Positions 10,531 to 20,803 of a stretch of DNA of 64,000 bases are shown here, piece by piece. Source of the stretch: Dermatophagoides farinae. Taxonomy: Eukaryota > Arthropoda > Arachnida > Sarcoptiformes > Pyroglyphidae. The translations under genes were made by a program, and so were the position numbers. Position 1 is the stretch's first letter, and every line of letters begins with the position of its first letter. The notes beneath the pieces were generated by a model, which had not been told where the DNA came from, searched no databases, and saw nothing but the letters and a program-made list of their open reading frames with translations. The stretch spans positions 1,416,501 through 1,480,500 of the forward strand of contig NC_134683.1 of the NCBI RefSeq assembly GCF_024713945.1. Reading direction: 5' to 3'.

Positions 10531-11977
10531 TCATTTTATCGAAGAAAAAGAAAAATATCTTGTTGTTGGTGTTGACATCGTTCTGTGTGTAGAATGATCA
10601 TGATGATAATGTCGATAATAATCATCACCATAGTATTGTTTTTCCATTTCAAATAGACGATCTTCAACAAATCGAACATAGATTAACATTCGATCCAAAT
10701 TATTTTGATCAAATCGATCGGAACGATGTTGATTAATAAAATCTATGTAGAGTTTAATAACCTGAATGAATTCATTAATTTTCGTCTGATCATTTCCTTC
10801 TTCATGATGTAGTTCAAGATAGCCATACATAGAACGTAATCGTTGTAATAGTTGTTCAAGTATTGGTGTAATTTGTTTACGTATCCATTCATTGGATTGA
10901 TCATGAAAATCCCAACCAAATTCATCCAAAATATCTAGAGTTAAACGAAGTTGTTCACCATGTTTCCATAGTGTATCCGATGATCGTTCGACAAATAGAC
11001 GAAATTCACGCATTTCATCTGAACGCATTATTCGATGCCTAATCTCTATCCAAATTCCAGTCACATCTATTCGTAATTGTATTAATTGTGTTTCTACTGT
11101 TCGCAGAATATGATTTGGATTGCTCGAATTTTGATGCGGATAATGTTGTCGTAATTTTGTTTCAGTTTTATTGGCCAATTCTTCACTTTGTCGTAATACA
11201 CTTGTTAATATTTCTAACAATTCACGATATTGATCATCTGGTCTATTCGTAGTTCGATTATCCGGACGAGCAGTTGTTGTATAACGATTATCTATTATTT
11301 CAAATAGAAAAAAAAATCATCTATTGAATGGTAGAAATGGTAGATCACTTACCATAATATCGCAAACGAATCCGAGAACAGGCCAATAATTGTGGATTTT
11401 GTCTTGAATCAGCATTGGAAAAATATTTATCTTCAAGAGTCAATTGATAGTTTAACTAAATAAAACAATTAGCCATTTATTTGATCAATTACAATGAATA
11501 ATTTATAATTACCGCAAATTGATTCATATAATTGATTGATTTATTAATTCTATATATATGATTAGCTTCAATAGGACATTTTTCGATATTATATTTACTT
11601 GGATTCTGGCATAGATCACCAACAATATTGGTAATATTTTTCGTACCGGATTGTAGAAATGTTTCATTATTGAAAAATTTACTTGAAGTGGTTGCCGATG
11701 CAAATGTAAGATAATAAGTAATAGAATTTTTATCCACTATAACACATTCATCATTGCTGGATAGTTGTTCATCACAGCCATCAACGTTTACTGAATAAAC
11801 ATTGTGAAGTCCTAGATAAATTTAAAATTTTTATCAACATTTCAATCATCAATATATTAATTTATTAAGCTTACCACAATCTTCATAATTCAAATTTATT
11901 CCCATTACCGAATGATAATTGAATATGATCAAAATGGTGACCAGAATAATGGTAAAATAAAACGTTCGAAATGCCAT
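10531..11977 (-). CDS. ML-domain (Der p 2 / NPC2-like) protein fused to a C-terminal helical domain
   Basis: Four exons, 11977-11875, 11811-11513, 11455-11353 and 11291-10531, join in phase (1, 0, 1) to 421 aa. A signal peptide (residues 1-26) is followed by an ML lipid-recognition domain (about 30-168) with all six group-2 cysteines: DC34, GC47, EC57, C102, KCP113 and LLAC160. In Der p 2 these form three disulfides around a lipid-binding beta-sandwich. The C47-C57 and C102-C113 loops are longer than in Der p 2. N-glycosylation motifs sit at N83 and N93. A Thr/Pro/Asn/Asp-rich linker (about 170-190) leads to about 215 residues of helical sequence (e.g. LTSVLRQSEELANK, IRKQITPILEQLLQRLR) with the weak look of neighbouring genes A and C. 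If intron 3 is retained, a stop falls two codons later, giving an ML-only protein of 170 aa. Lipid or sterol binding is inferred from the family. Confidence 0.82.
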
Positions 11978-12288
11978 TGTTTGTGAATACGTTATTGATT
12001 ATCGGCAAAAAAAAACGATGTCATTGGAATGATGATCAAAATATACTTTTTAAACCCGAAATAAATAAGAATCAAGATTTTTGTTTTCGTTCATATAGCT
12101 ATATTGTCTTAAGATTTCTTTTATTAGAACACTTGACTTATTGCTACAGGTGATTATCAGCAAATAAAGAAAAACAATATTAATCAATCAACATCATTGA
12201 ATTAGATTCGGAGAAAAAATAATATTGATAATACAAATGTAATCGAAAACAGTGTCATTGCCAAACAACAACATTTTTGCAACAATCA
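11978..12288. other. Intergenic region between the fusion gene and gene B
   Basis: About 310 bp, AT-rich, holding the TATA-like element of the fusion gene and the probable poly(A) signal of gene B. No further feature seen. Confidence 0.55.
12046..12054 (-). promoter_or_regulatory. TATA-like element of the ML-helical fusion gene
   Basis: The minus strand reads TTTAAAAAGTATAT; the TTTAAAAAG part lies 69 nt before the ATG at 11977. This is a weaker match than the boxes of genes A and C but sits at nearly the same distance. Confidence 0.4.
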
Positions 12289-12876
12289 CTATGAAATATT
12301 TGGTTCTTGCTTTTCATTCTGGCCTTGGCCATTATTATCGTTTGAAGTGTCATCAAAATGACGAAATTGATCGATCAATGTGAACAAGAGAAGAGATTGT
12401 TCTTTGCTAAATTTTCCCGGAAACATTAATTCAATAAATGATACATCTTTGGGCATTTCATTCAGAACCATAACGATTTCGGTGGGTGTTAACGAAAAAT
12501 TCTGCTTCAATTCATTGGCTAAACATTTGGATCGTTCGTGATTTAAATTTTTGATTGCATCAGAAGAATTCAGTTTAATGTGTTTGTCAACATCTTTAAG
12601 GGAATTTCGAAATTGTCCAAATGTCGATTCTTTGGCAATGTTGTGCAATATTCGATCACAATCCGTTGATGATAGGATTTTATCGATTTTTGATGATTGT
12701 TCTTGTAAAATTTGTAAGGCACGATAATTAGGTATCAAAGAAATATGTTTAAAATTCGATGATGAACCGGAATCTAATTGATTATCCATGAAATGAATGT
12801 GATGAAAAATATAATCTAAAAAAAAGAACTGAAATAATGAAAACAACAACAACGACGACAAACAATTAGCAATCAT
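12289..12876 (-). CDS. Secreted or membrane-anchored helical protein B (unknown)
   Basis: No family recognised. The single exon encodes 195 aa from MIANCL; an in-frame Met 16 codons upstream (12924) is possible but would bury the hydrophobic leader. Residues 1-25 are a long hydrophobic segment (LSSLLLFSLFQFFFLDYIF), either a signal peptide or an N-terminal anchor. The rest is hydrophilic and helix-rich with two cysteines (CDRILHN, SKCLANEL), a conserved-looking core LTPTEIVMVLNEMP and an Asn/Asp/Gln-rich tail ending in PNIS. It lies on the same strand between genes of the helical cluster but has no clear resemblance to them, no upstream phase-1 intron and no evident TATA box. A minus-strand AATAAA (plus TTTATT, 12119-12124) lies about 165 nt after the stop. 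Confidence 0.62.
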   Translation of the reverse strand: MIANCLSSLLLFSLFQFFFLDYIFHHIHFMDNQLDSGSSSNFKHISLIPNYRALQILQEQSSKIDKILSSTDCDRILHNIAKESTFGQFRNSLKDVDKHIKLNSSDAIKNLNHERSKCLANELKQNFSLTPTEIVMVLNEMPKDVSFIELMFPGKFSKEQSLLLFTLIDQFRHFDDTSNDNNGQGQNEKQEPNIS

Positions 12877-13015
12877 GTGGTTTCGATTTATTGTTTCAAG
12901 GTAATCATCATTAGATGGCAGCAATGATCGGAATTTTTTTTTTTTTTTTTTTTTTGATAGAAAAAATATTCAAATTTTAATCGAAAATTTTCAATTGAAT
13001 GTCAAATTCAGAAAA

Positions 13016-13846
13016 CTAATAATTATAATTAATAACATTAGCATAATTAACACTGAAACGTTTTTGAGAATCCAACATGAAATGTTCAAATTTGGCCATT
13101 TCAGTAAAAACTATTTTGATTTGATTATAAACATCTTGTGGGTTATCAGTTATTCTTTTTGATTGCAAATCTTGTAGACGATCACGTAAAAATTTGGATC
13201 TATCATAAATCTGATCAGATTCAGGTTTTCGATTTTCACGCAGTAAAAAAGTTGCTTCGATCTGGGCTACATCAACAATTTCATCGATTACATCACTTAA
13301 TCCAGAAATGCCTACATAATAGCTATCATCATCGTCTTCATCACCACCGATTAGATCACAAAGGAATGGAAAAAATTTCATCATTGATTCCATTTCATCC
13401 ATACTGAATTGAGCTGATTGTTGCAAGAACGGATTGTCCACATGTTCGGCTAAAGATTTCAATCGTTTCGTTAATGATTTTAAATATGCTCGTTCATCCG
13501 ATAAGATCATTCTCCAGAATGTTTGTTTATTATTTTCACTTTCTGGTGCCGTTTCAGCATGATGGCCACCATTACATGATGAATCGGTCAACATTTTTTC
13601 CGATCGTTCCAATACATTTTTAATTGATTCTATATTTTCCAATTATTATTGGCCAAGCATTAATTAAATTAAAAGGTAACGTACAAAATAATAATACTTG
13701 CCAGCTAACGGTGTGGCTGGTTGATTGGCCATTCGGACCCGTCGTTTGTACGAAATGATTGATGCTGATGAACTGATGATAATCATTGAATGAACAATAG
13801 AAATGATGACCAAAATGGTCATAATATTAGATAAACGTAGAGTCAT
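13016..13846 (-). CDS. Secreted alpha-helical protein C of the cluster (unknown family)
   Basis: No known family recognised. Two exons (13846-13702 and 13629-13016) join at phase 1 through a GC-AG intron (donor G|GCAAGT, acceptor ATATAG) of 72 nt, giving 252 aa; an in-frame Met at 13870 (MKHV) would add eight residues. The only GT near the donor leaves a phase that does not fit, and no other AG is available, so the GC donor is favoured. Exon 1 encodes a signal peptide (TILVIISIVHSMIIISSSAS) and a short basic stretch. Exon 2 encodes about 200 helical residues with two cysteines, an acidic loop (GGDEDDDDSYY) and a C-terminus FTEMAKFEHFMLDSQKRFSVNY that parallels gene A; its start (NVLERSEKML) parallels SVLRQSEELAN of the fusion gene. 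ATTAAA on the minus strand (plus 12976-12981) may be its poly(A) signal. Confidence 0.72.
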
Positions 13847-13925
13847 TATTGAAATGAGTACGTGTTTCATGCGAAATGATTCCAATACAATCACAAGCAA
13901 TTAGAGCTGTTAGATTTAAGTCCAA

Positions 13926-13933
13926 TTTATATA
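13926..13933 (-). promoter_or_regulatory. TATA box of secreted gene C
   Basis: The minus strand reads GTATATAAATTGG, a strong TATA box 80 nt before the ATG at 13846 and 56 nt before the alternative ATG at 13870. Usual spacing puts transcription start near 13900, compatible with either start codon. Confidence 0.65.
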
Positions 13934-16451
13934 CAATCATTGTAATCATGATCTTTACTGTACTTCAGAAATCAAAAATCACGATCCGGATGATGTACTT
14001 GAATGTAGAGAGAATTTCTTTAATCTTTTACCGTTATCTATTTATAAATCGATGTTTTGAATTGTCATTCAATCTATAAATCGCATGGAAAATTATCGAT
14101 CCATTTGATCCAATTGACTACGTCTTGGCAACAAATCATAAAAAAAATTCATTGTAATTCCATGTGATATTTTCCATTGTGATCTAAATTGTTTTTTTTT
14201 CATATCATTTCTAATGAATTCTAATTTTCAACAATCAATTTCACCACTAGATGGCGATATAAAAGTGATGATATTTGAAAAAAAAGATTGAATAAATAAA
14301 TTTTTTTTTTTTTTTTTTGATGAATTGGCGCCAGTTATTATTATTGTTCATTTTTGTCATTGTATAGAGAACAAAAAAAAATGAAAAATTTACGATATTT
14401 ATTGACACGTCATCGATCATCGATCATTGATCATCATTATGATTGTCATCAACGTTTAATCAATCAATCATCATCATCATCATAAGATTTATGTTGATTG
14501 ATTGAAAATTAAAATAAAAATTGGCGCCAAATGATAATTATTGCAAACACAATATAAATATTTTAGACAAATGAAAATATTGACAATACACACACACATA
14601 TATATATACACATATACATCGACTAGGTGATGAGAGGCTTTACAAACACGGATACCATATGGTTAATAATAATAATATTCCAGAACAAAAAAAAATTTAG
14701 GTCATCAAGTCAAGTGTCTCTGTGTGTGCATATGTAATGTAATGTAATGATCAATGTATGTGATAATCAATACTGGCGACCATCATCATCATCATCATCA
14801 AAAGTAATAATAATTTACGTCGTAAATTTTACGGAAAAATATATGACGAAAAAAAAATCAACAACAAAAAAAAACTTGTGAAAACAAATTTTGTTTACCA
14901 ATTATCATCATTATTATTATATATGATTTTATTATTTTTTGTGATGCAAACAAAGTAATACGACAGTTTTTCCCTTCTCTCTCTTCCAATACCAGGGGGA
15001 TACAACGATGATTTTATTTATTAGCCAGAATGGTCGAAAAAAAAACCAATGTAAATCATATCCAACAACAACAAGGATTTTCACTCGAAACAAATCCATT
15101 CATTCAATGAATGATCAATGATCATCAATGGCAGTCATAACAAACAGAGAAAAAAAAAGACTATGACCAGAAAAAAAACAAAACACAAATCAAACAAATC
15201 GGTACATTACATACAATATCATGATTGAAGTGAAAGTGATGTTTAGAAAAAAAATCATTCTGCTACACATTTGCTGCTACTTGAAATACGAAAATTTGTG
15301 GAAATGACCGGAAAAAAAACTAACTAACTGAGAGAAATTTGATGAAATAAAAAAAAATCCAATTATTATGCAGCATAAAATGTTGATCGTCATCATATAT
15401 TAATTAACGTTTAGTTAAGATGATGACAAATTGTAATGATGGACCTATATATTTTATTTAGGAACAACTAGCAGGGAAATAAGAAAAATTTTATGTCCAT
15501 GTTTGGATGAAAGAGATAAAAAAAGAGACAGAGAGAGAGAGAGAGTGGACGAATTAGGCCAATGACCAATTATCATAATAGATGTGTGTTTGTGTCATTA
15601 TTTTTTTTTTTGTTTCGGTCAATCTTCATTATCGTTTTCGGTTTTCAATCAATACGCATAAAAAAAACCACAGAAGAAAAAACTTGTGTGGTCGTCGTTG
15701 CCGATGATGATCAATGTCAATTATTTTGACGATAATCATAATAATAATTGTCTGCTGTCTTGTCTTTTTGATTAGTAAATAGATCAATTCGACTTGTTTT
15801 TTGGTTATTTGTTCGGACAGTCCAGGCCAATCAGTCAATCATTTTTTTCTGTTTATTATAAAAAATTTTTTTTCTTTGTTTTTTTTTTTTTTGGATGATC
15901 TTGATCGTGATTATAAATGACCATATTTGTGTGCGTGTGTGTGTGTGCATCATGTGATTGATAAGTTCATTGATTAATCAATCAATGGTATAATTTAAAG
16001 ATAAGTGAAAGTGTTAATCACAATGGGTAGTGGCTTTTGAGTGGAAAAAAAACAAAAAACAGGCACCGCCTTTACAAACATTTGATGATATTGAAATTTT
16101 TTCAATTGATCAAATTTGATTTGATTAATTATATGTCTACAATGTAGTTGATATGTGGGAAATTATTTATTTCTCTACTCTTCGATGTGAATAGATAGGA
16201 TCCATTTGGGAATTTTTTTTTCGTTGACTTTTTTTCAGAAATCAATTACTGGGACCATGAAAATTTTTTTTTTTCAATTATCATTGCAGCCTTTTTTCTG
16301 TTCGCATGAATTGAACCAATTGTATTGTGTGTGTGTGTGTATGGGCCATCATTGACTGGAATTTCAATTAAATTCATCATTCAATCATTCAATGTATGAC
16401 AAATCATTACGGAATGCATCATGTTCATTGAAATCATCAATAAGGTCAAGA

Positions 16452-16482
16452 TCAATTCAATTCAATTCAATTCAATTCAATT
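16452..16482. repeat. (ATTCA)n pentanucleotide microsatellite
   Basis: Six uninterrupted ATTCA/AATTC units directly downstream of the receptor-like gene. Confidence 0.95.
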
Positions 16483-16543
16483 TGTTTTGATTGATGAAAA
16501 AAAAGGCTTGAAATAGATTTAATTGAAAGTTTTTTGATTAATT

Positions 16544-17606
16544 TTATAGATTAGAAACATGTTTATAAAGCATTAAAATTAACGGTATATTCAAAAGAAT
16601 CATTTCAATGAATTTATATTTTGTTATGTAAAAAATATGGCCACAAGTGAAACCAAGTTTATTGTTAGTCATTGTTTGTATGAAAAAATTCCATTTCATT
16701 GATTGTCGTCCATGTATTTGTTGAATTTTATGGCTAAACCAATTAATGTGATTTGTTTTCACGAATTTCTGCGACCATTGTGAACATGCTAACCATTTAA
16801 ATATGATTTGAATACATTTTGTATTATATGTTGGAAGTGATGCTATTTGATAATACATAAGATTTATGAATAGAATGGTAGATATCATACAAAATATTCC
16901 TAATGAATTGATCATAGCCATTTTGACTTGTTTACTATAGAATACACATGCAATCATGGCCGTTGATTTGCTTATGATTTCGACGGCCAGTAAAGAAAAT
17001 TTTGTCGATTCATTTAATTTAGCAATATTTGCATATAGAATAATGTATTCACGTTGAAATAGATTCCAGAATATTTTTTTCATAAAATATGGTGATTTAT
17101 ATCGCCGTTTAATGGATAATGACAAGAAAGTGAATAATTCTTTGATTTTTTCTCGATAAAATATCAAACAGAATAGAAAAAAAGATTCCAAACTGAAAAA
17201 TTGAAATGTAATGTAAATCATGTCCATTCCATATAAAAATGAATAAGGAAAACTGGACATAAATTGAACGAAATTAATTCCAACGAGATCAAAATCAGAA
17301 TGCTAATACTTAACATCAATAAAACAATTCTTTGATTATGATAAAGAATATAATTTGAATGATCAATACAAATATATAGCTGAAAGAGTAAAATTCATTC
17401 GAAATGATCGTATAAATATGAAATGAAAATTCAATACAAATGTATTTCGTTTGATTATTCAATAATATGTCATTTTTGATGTGATTTTTTCGAATTTCAA
17501 TGATGACATTCGTATCAAATTTGTATTGTGCAGCATATATTAAACGACTTTTTTTTATAGGAAAATTATCATTACAGTAGAAAACTTTCAGAAAAATATT
17601 TTTCAT
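16544..17606 (-). CDS. Divergent multi-pass membrane protein, gustatory-receptor-like; 5' part uncertain
   Basis: The 3' exon (17302-16544, 252 aa) has several hydrophobic helices: FMSSFPYSFLYGMDMIYITF, SFFLFCLIFYREKI, AMINSLGIFCMISTILFINLMYY and a C-terminal FIEMILLNIPLILMLYKHV. The last two, with KLGFTCGHIFYITKYKF before the final helix, recall the C-terminal half of arthropod gustatory receptors, where TM7 is the best-kept part. A second open stretch upstream (17606-17316) starts MKNIFLKVF and ends in hydrophobic residues. One way to join them is exon 17606-17370, an intron of 67 nt with a weak GTATTG donor, then 17302 (phase 0), for 331 aa. But this cuts out a membrane-like segment, and a third frame across 17340-17230 is also hydrophobic, so a frameshifted pseudogene is equally possible. 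The family call is tentative: the motif is loose. Confidence 0.5.
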
Positions 17607-18895
17607 TTCGTAGAATTTAAAAACTTTTTTTCAATTAATAACTCAAATTAATGGAATTCCTTATTCACAATGAAAAAAATTGATCGTTTCATTGTCTAAG
17701 AATTATGGTTGCTTAGCATATTATGACTAGAATTGAAGCCAAAAAACAAAGTAATGATTCGGGAATTTTCGGGAAAAATTAAACTTTTAATTTTATTTTC
17801 ATTTATTTATAAAGAAAATTAATCAGTAGTGAGAGAGAGAGAAAGAGAAATAAAATGAAATGTAAATGAAAATGATAATAATAATGAATAATAATGATCA
17901 TCATGATCAATCAATAATTGATGAATGATCGATCTCTCTGTCCATTTGTGTCTGTGTGCGTGTGTGTGTGTGTATGTTTGAAATGTCAGATTAGAATGAA
18001 TGAGGAACACATGCGAAAAAAAAATTGAAATTGAAAATAAAAATTAAAGATTAAGTTCATGGATACACAGGGTTACATGACACATTGTTTTTTTTTCTCT
18101 GTTTGCTATATGTGTATGGTGAGGTTCAAATGGAAATTTAAAAAAAAAAGCAAAACAAAAAAGAAATGAAAAAGAAAAATGTACAAAATTTGTAATAAAT
18201 ACAAAAAAAAACATGAATTCCATACACACACACACGAAGAGTCAATAGAATTTTCAGATATTCTGAATTGACACAAAACATTGAACAACGAATGATGTAT
18301 CCAAACGAAACGAGGCCAATCAAATTGCAAACAATGAGAGAATAGCGATGACAAAACAAAAATCAAAAAGAAAATCAAGAGATCGTAATGAATTCGTTTT
18401 TTTTAATATTCAAATTCTGTTGGCCATTTGGGAATTATTATTTTCCACGTTGTTACGAATTTTGCGTGTCATGTATAATGATGGTGTTTGATGATGATGA
18501 GGTTGGATTAGATAAGTGAAATGAAATGTGATGAAAAAAAAAAACGAAATGAGGTGTGTGTGTGTGTGTGTATGGAGAGGAAAAATGTTATTGAAAGAAA
18601 AAAAATTGTGACTGGATTATTATCAGAATATTTATTTTAAATTCTGTTATTGGCGTTTAAAACTTTGTTGAATATTCTTACAAAAAAAAATTCTACAATC
18701 AACTGTGTGTGTGTGTACGTGTCTATGTAGTAATCAGAAAAATATTCATTTTCATATCTGTTGTTTATATCATATACAAAATATTCAAAAAAAAAAAAAG
18801 AAAAAGAAAAACAATAATAATAATATTGAATAACGCGGATAGTATAGGATAGGAAGAGAGAGAAAGAGAGAGAGAATCATGTGATAATAGTTCGA
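17607..18895. other. Non-coding stretch 17.6-18.9 kb
   Basis: AT-rich with (GT)n at 17956-17972 and 18554-18571, (GA)n at 17828-17841 and 18855-18875, and many A-runs. The minus-strand AATAAA (plus TTTATT, 18631-18636) about 260 nt past the stop of the membrane-protein gene is its likely poly(A) signal. The overlapping hydrophobic minus-strand frames at 18040-18380 read through A-rich and GT-rich DNA and are not believed. Confidence 0.6.
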
Positions 18896-20768
18896 TTATT
18901 TATCAATATTCGATGTATTCATCAATTGAACCTCTTCCGAACAATTTGATTGATCAAGGCCATTAGCATTTTTCTGTTTTTTCATTGAATTTGATGATTT
19001 TTTTGCATTCAAATACATTTTTTGATTCTTTCGAGATCGATATCCTAAGTAACAATTAAATCAATAGAAAAAAAGGATTAAAAAATAAAAAAATTGCATA
19101 AAATGAATTTTGTTGTTGTTGTTGTTGTTATAAAATTTATTCATTCATTCATCACTTACTTATAATCAATATGGGCACAAGAATAATGATGGCTAAAATG
19201 ACCAACATTGTCGTCAGGATTGCAAATGTCCATACTAATCCACTATCATGTGAATTATATGGACCACGTGCAGATGCTTCAGCCAATTCCGGTGCAATCG
19301 ATGATGACAGATGTTTATTGTTGACATAATGTTGTTGTTGTTGATGATTATGATTATGATTTGCATAAATGTTTACATTATTTGGATCATCACGTTGATG
19401 ATCAATATCATTTAAACTTGGTGGTTCATTTTCTTCAGATATTGGTATTTCTTCCTGTTCATCATCATCATCATCATTATCATTATCATCATCATCAATA
19501 CTGACATCATTCCTGTTTGGTTTGATATTATCAATTGTTTTTGGTTCATCAATATTATTCACTTTTGGTGGTAATGGTAATTTGGTTACAGTTTCTGGTT
19601 TCATTGTCGTTGTTGATGTTGTCGTAGTCGTAGTCGTCGTCGTCGTGGTGGTTGTTGTCGTTGTCGTTGTTGTTGTAGTTGGACTAGCGGTTATTGTTGA
19701 TGATTCATTTTCCAATTCGGTTGAATTGTCATAACAATTTAATAATTCACGTATAGAACCCTAGATGATAATCGGTGAAATTAGAAAAAAAAATATTAAA
19801 ATTCATAATTTCTTTTCAAAGAAAAAAAAATCAATCACCTTTGGAATGAATCGAATTTCATCATGTGGATTCTGTTCATCGAAATTTGTCCATATAAATT
19901 CCAATATTTCCATATTATCTGTTAAACCAAATGAACGATGTTTAGGAACAAAATTAAACATTCCAATTACAAATTTTCCATCAATCATTTGATCATTAAG
20001 ATTTTCCCATGATGATGATTTTTGTTGCCTATCGTTTGTAGTGACCGTTAATTGTTTACGAATTATACGTTGTGATAAACCGGTCATCGTATCATATACA
20101 GAGAAAAATAAATCCGATTTATCCGATACAAATAATCCAGAACGATAGTAAAGATTGCCAGATTGAACACCTAATGATAATGTTGAACAAAATTGATTAA
20201 TGGAAAAACATTCATCATATTCAAATGAATCAATTTACCATTTTGTGATGGCCAAAATGATCCATACATAATGGAACCTTCACGTTCTAACATATTAATA
20301 TCTAAACCGGTACGATTTAAACGTGTTAACAATGTTGAATCCAATGATTTTCGATCCAATAAACGTAATTTGCCATCACCATCATCATTAAGATCATATA
20401 ATGCAAGACCATATGAACGATCTTTATCAATAATACGGCCACCGATAACAATGTGTATACGTTCAAGATCATGATCATATTGATCACCTTGACATATGTC
20501 TGAAATTTTGCATACACCATTTAAACTGATGACAGTATCAATCCAACGGAAATTATCTATTAATTCATCACCATCATCATCAAACACGTGGCAAAATATG
20601 AAAAAGAAAAAAAATCAATTATTAGTGATATGAAGAAAATAAACATGGAAAAAATCATTAAAGCAAAACGAAATTAATTTAAAAAATCAAATCATTATTG
20701 ACTGAGAATTTTCAAACACAATATATTTCTCGATCGATCAATGATAATATAATCATTTTAAAAATCAA

Positions 20769-20803
<35 letters not shown>

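Larger units (their letters stand above)
13871..16543. other. Non-coding, repeat-rich stretch 13.9-16.5 kb
   Basis: Apart from the TATA box of gene C, this 2.7-kb stretch shows only AT-rich sequence with poly-A/T runs, (ATC)n, (GT)n around 15930 and 16328, (GA)n at 15530-15545 and an (ATTCA)n tract at 16452-16482. Open frames here are short, low in complexity and lack recognisable motifs. Confidence 0.7.

Noticed and set aside
18044-18378. Hydrophobic membrane-like minus-strand frames
   Set aside because: Three overlapping frames look equally hydrophobic because the plus strand is A-rich; not evidence of a gene.
19522-19734. Plus-strand frame with a long valine run
   Set aside because: It is the antisense shadow of the threonine run in the type I membrane protein.
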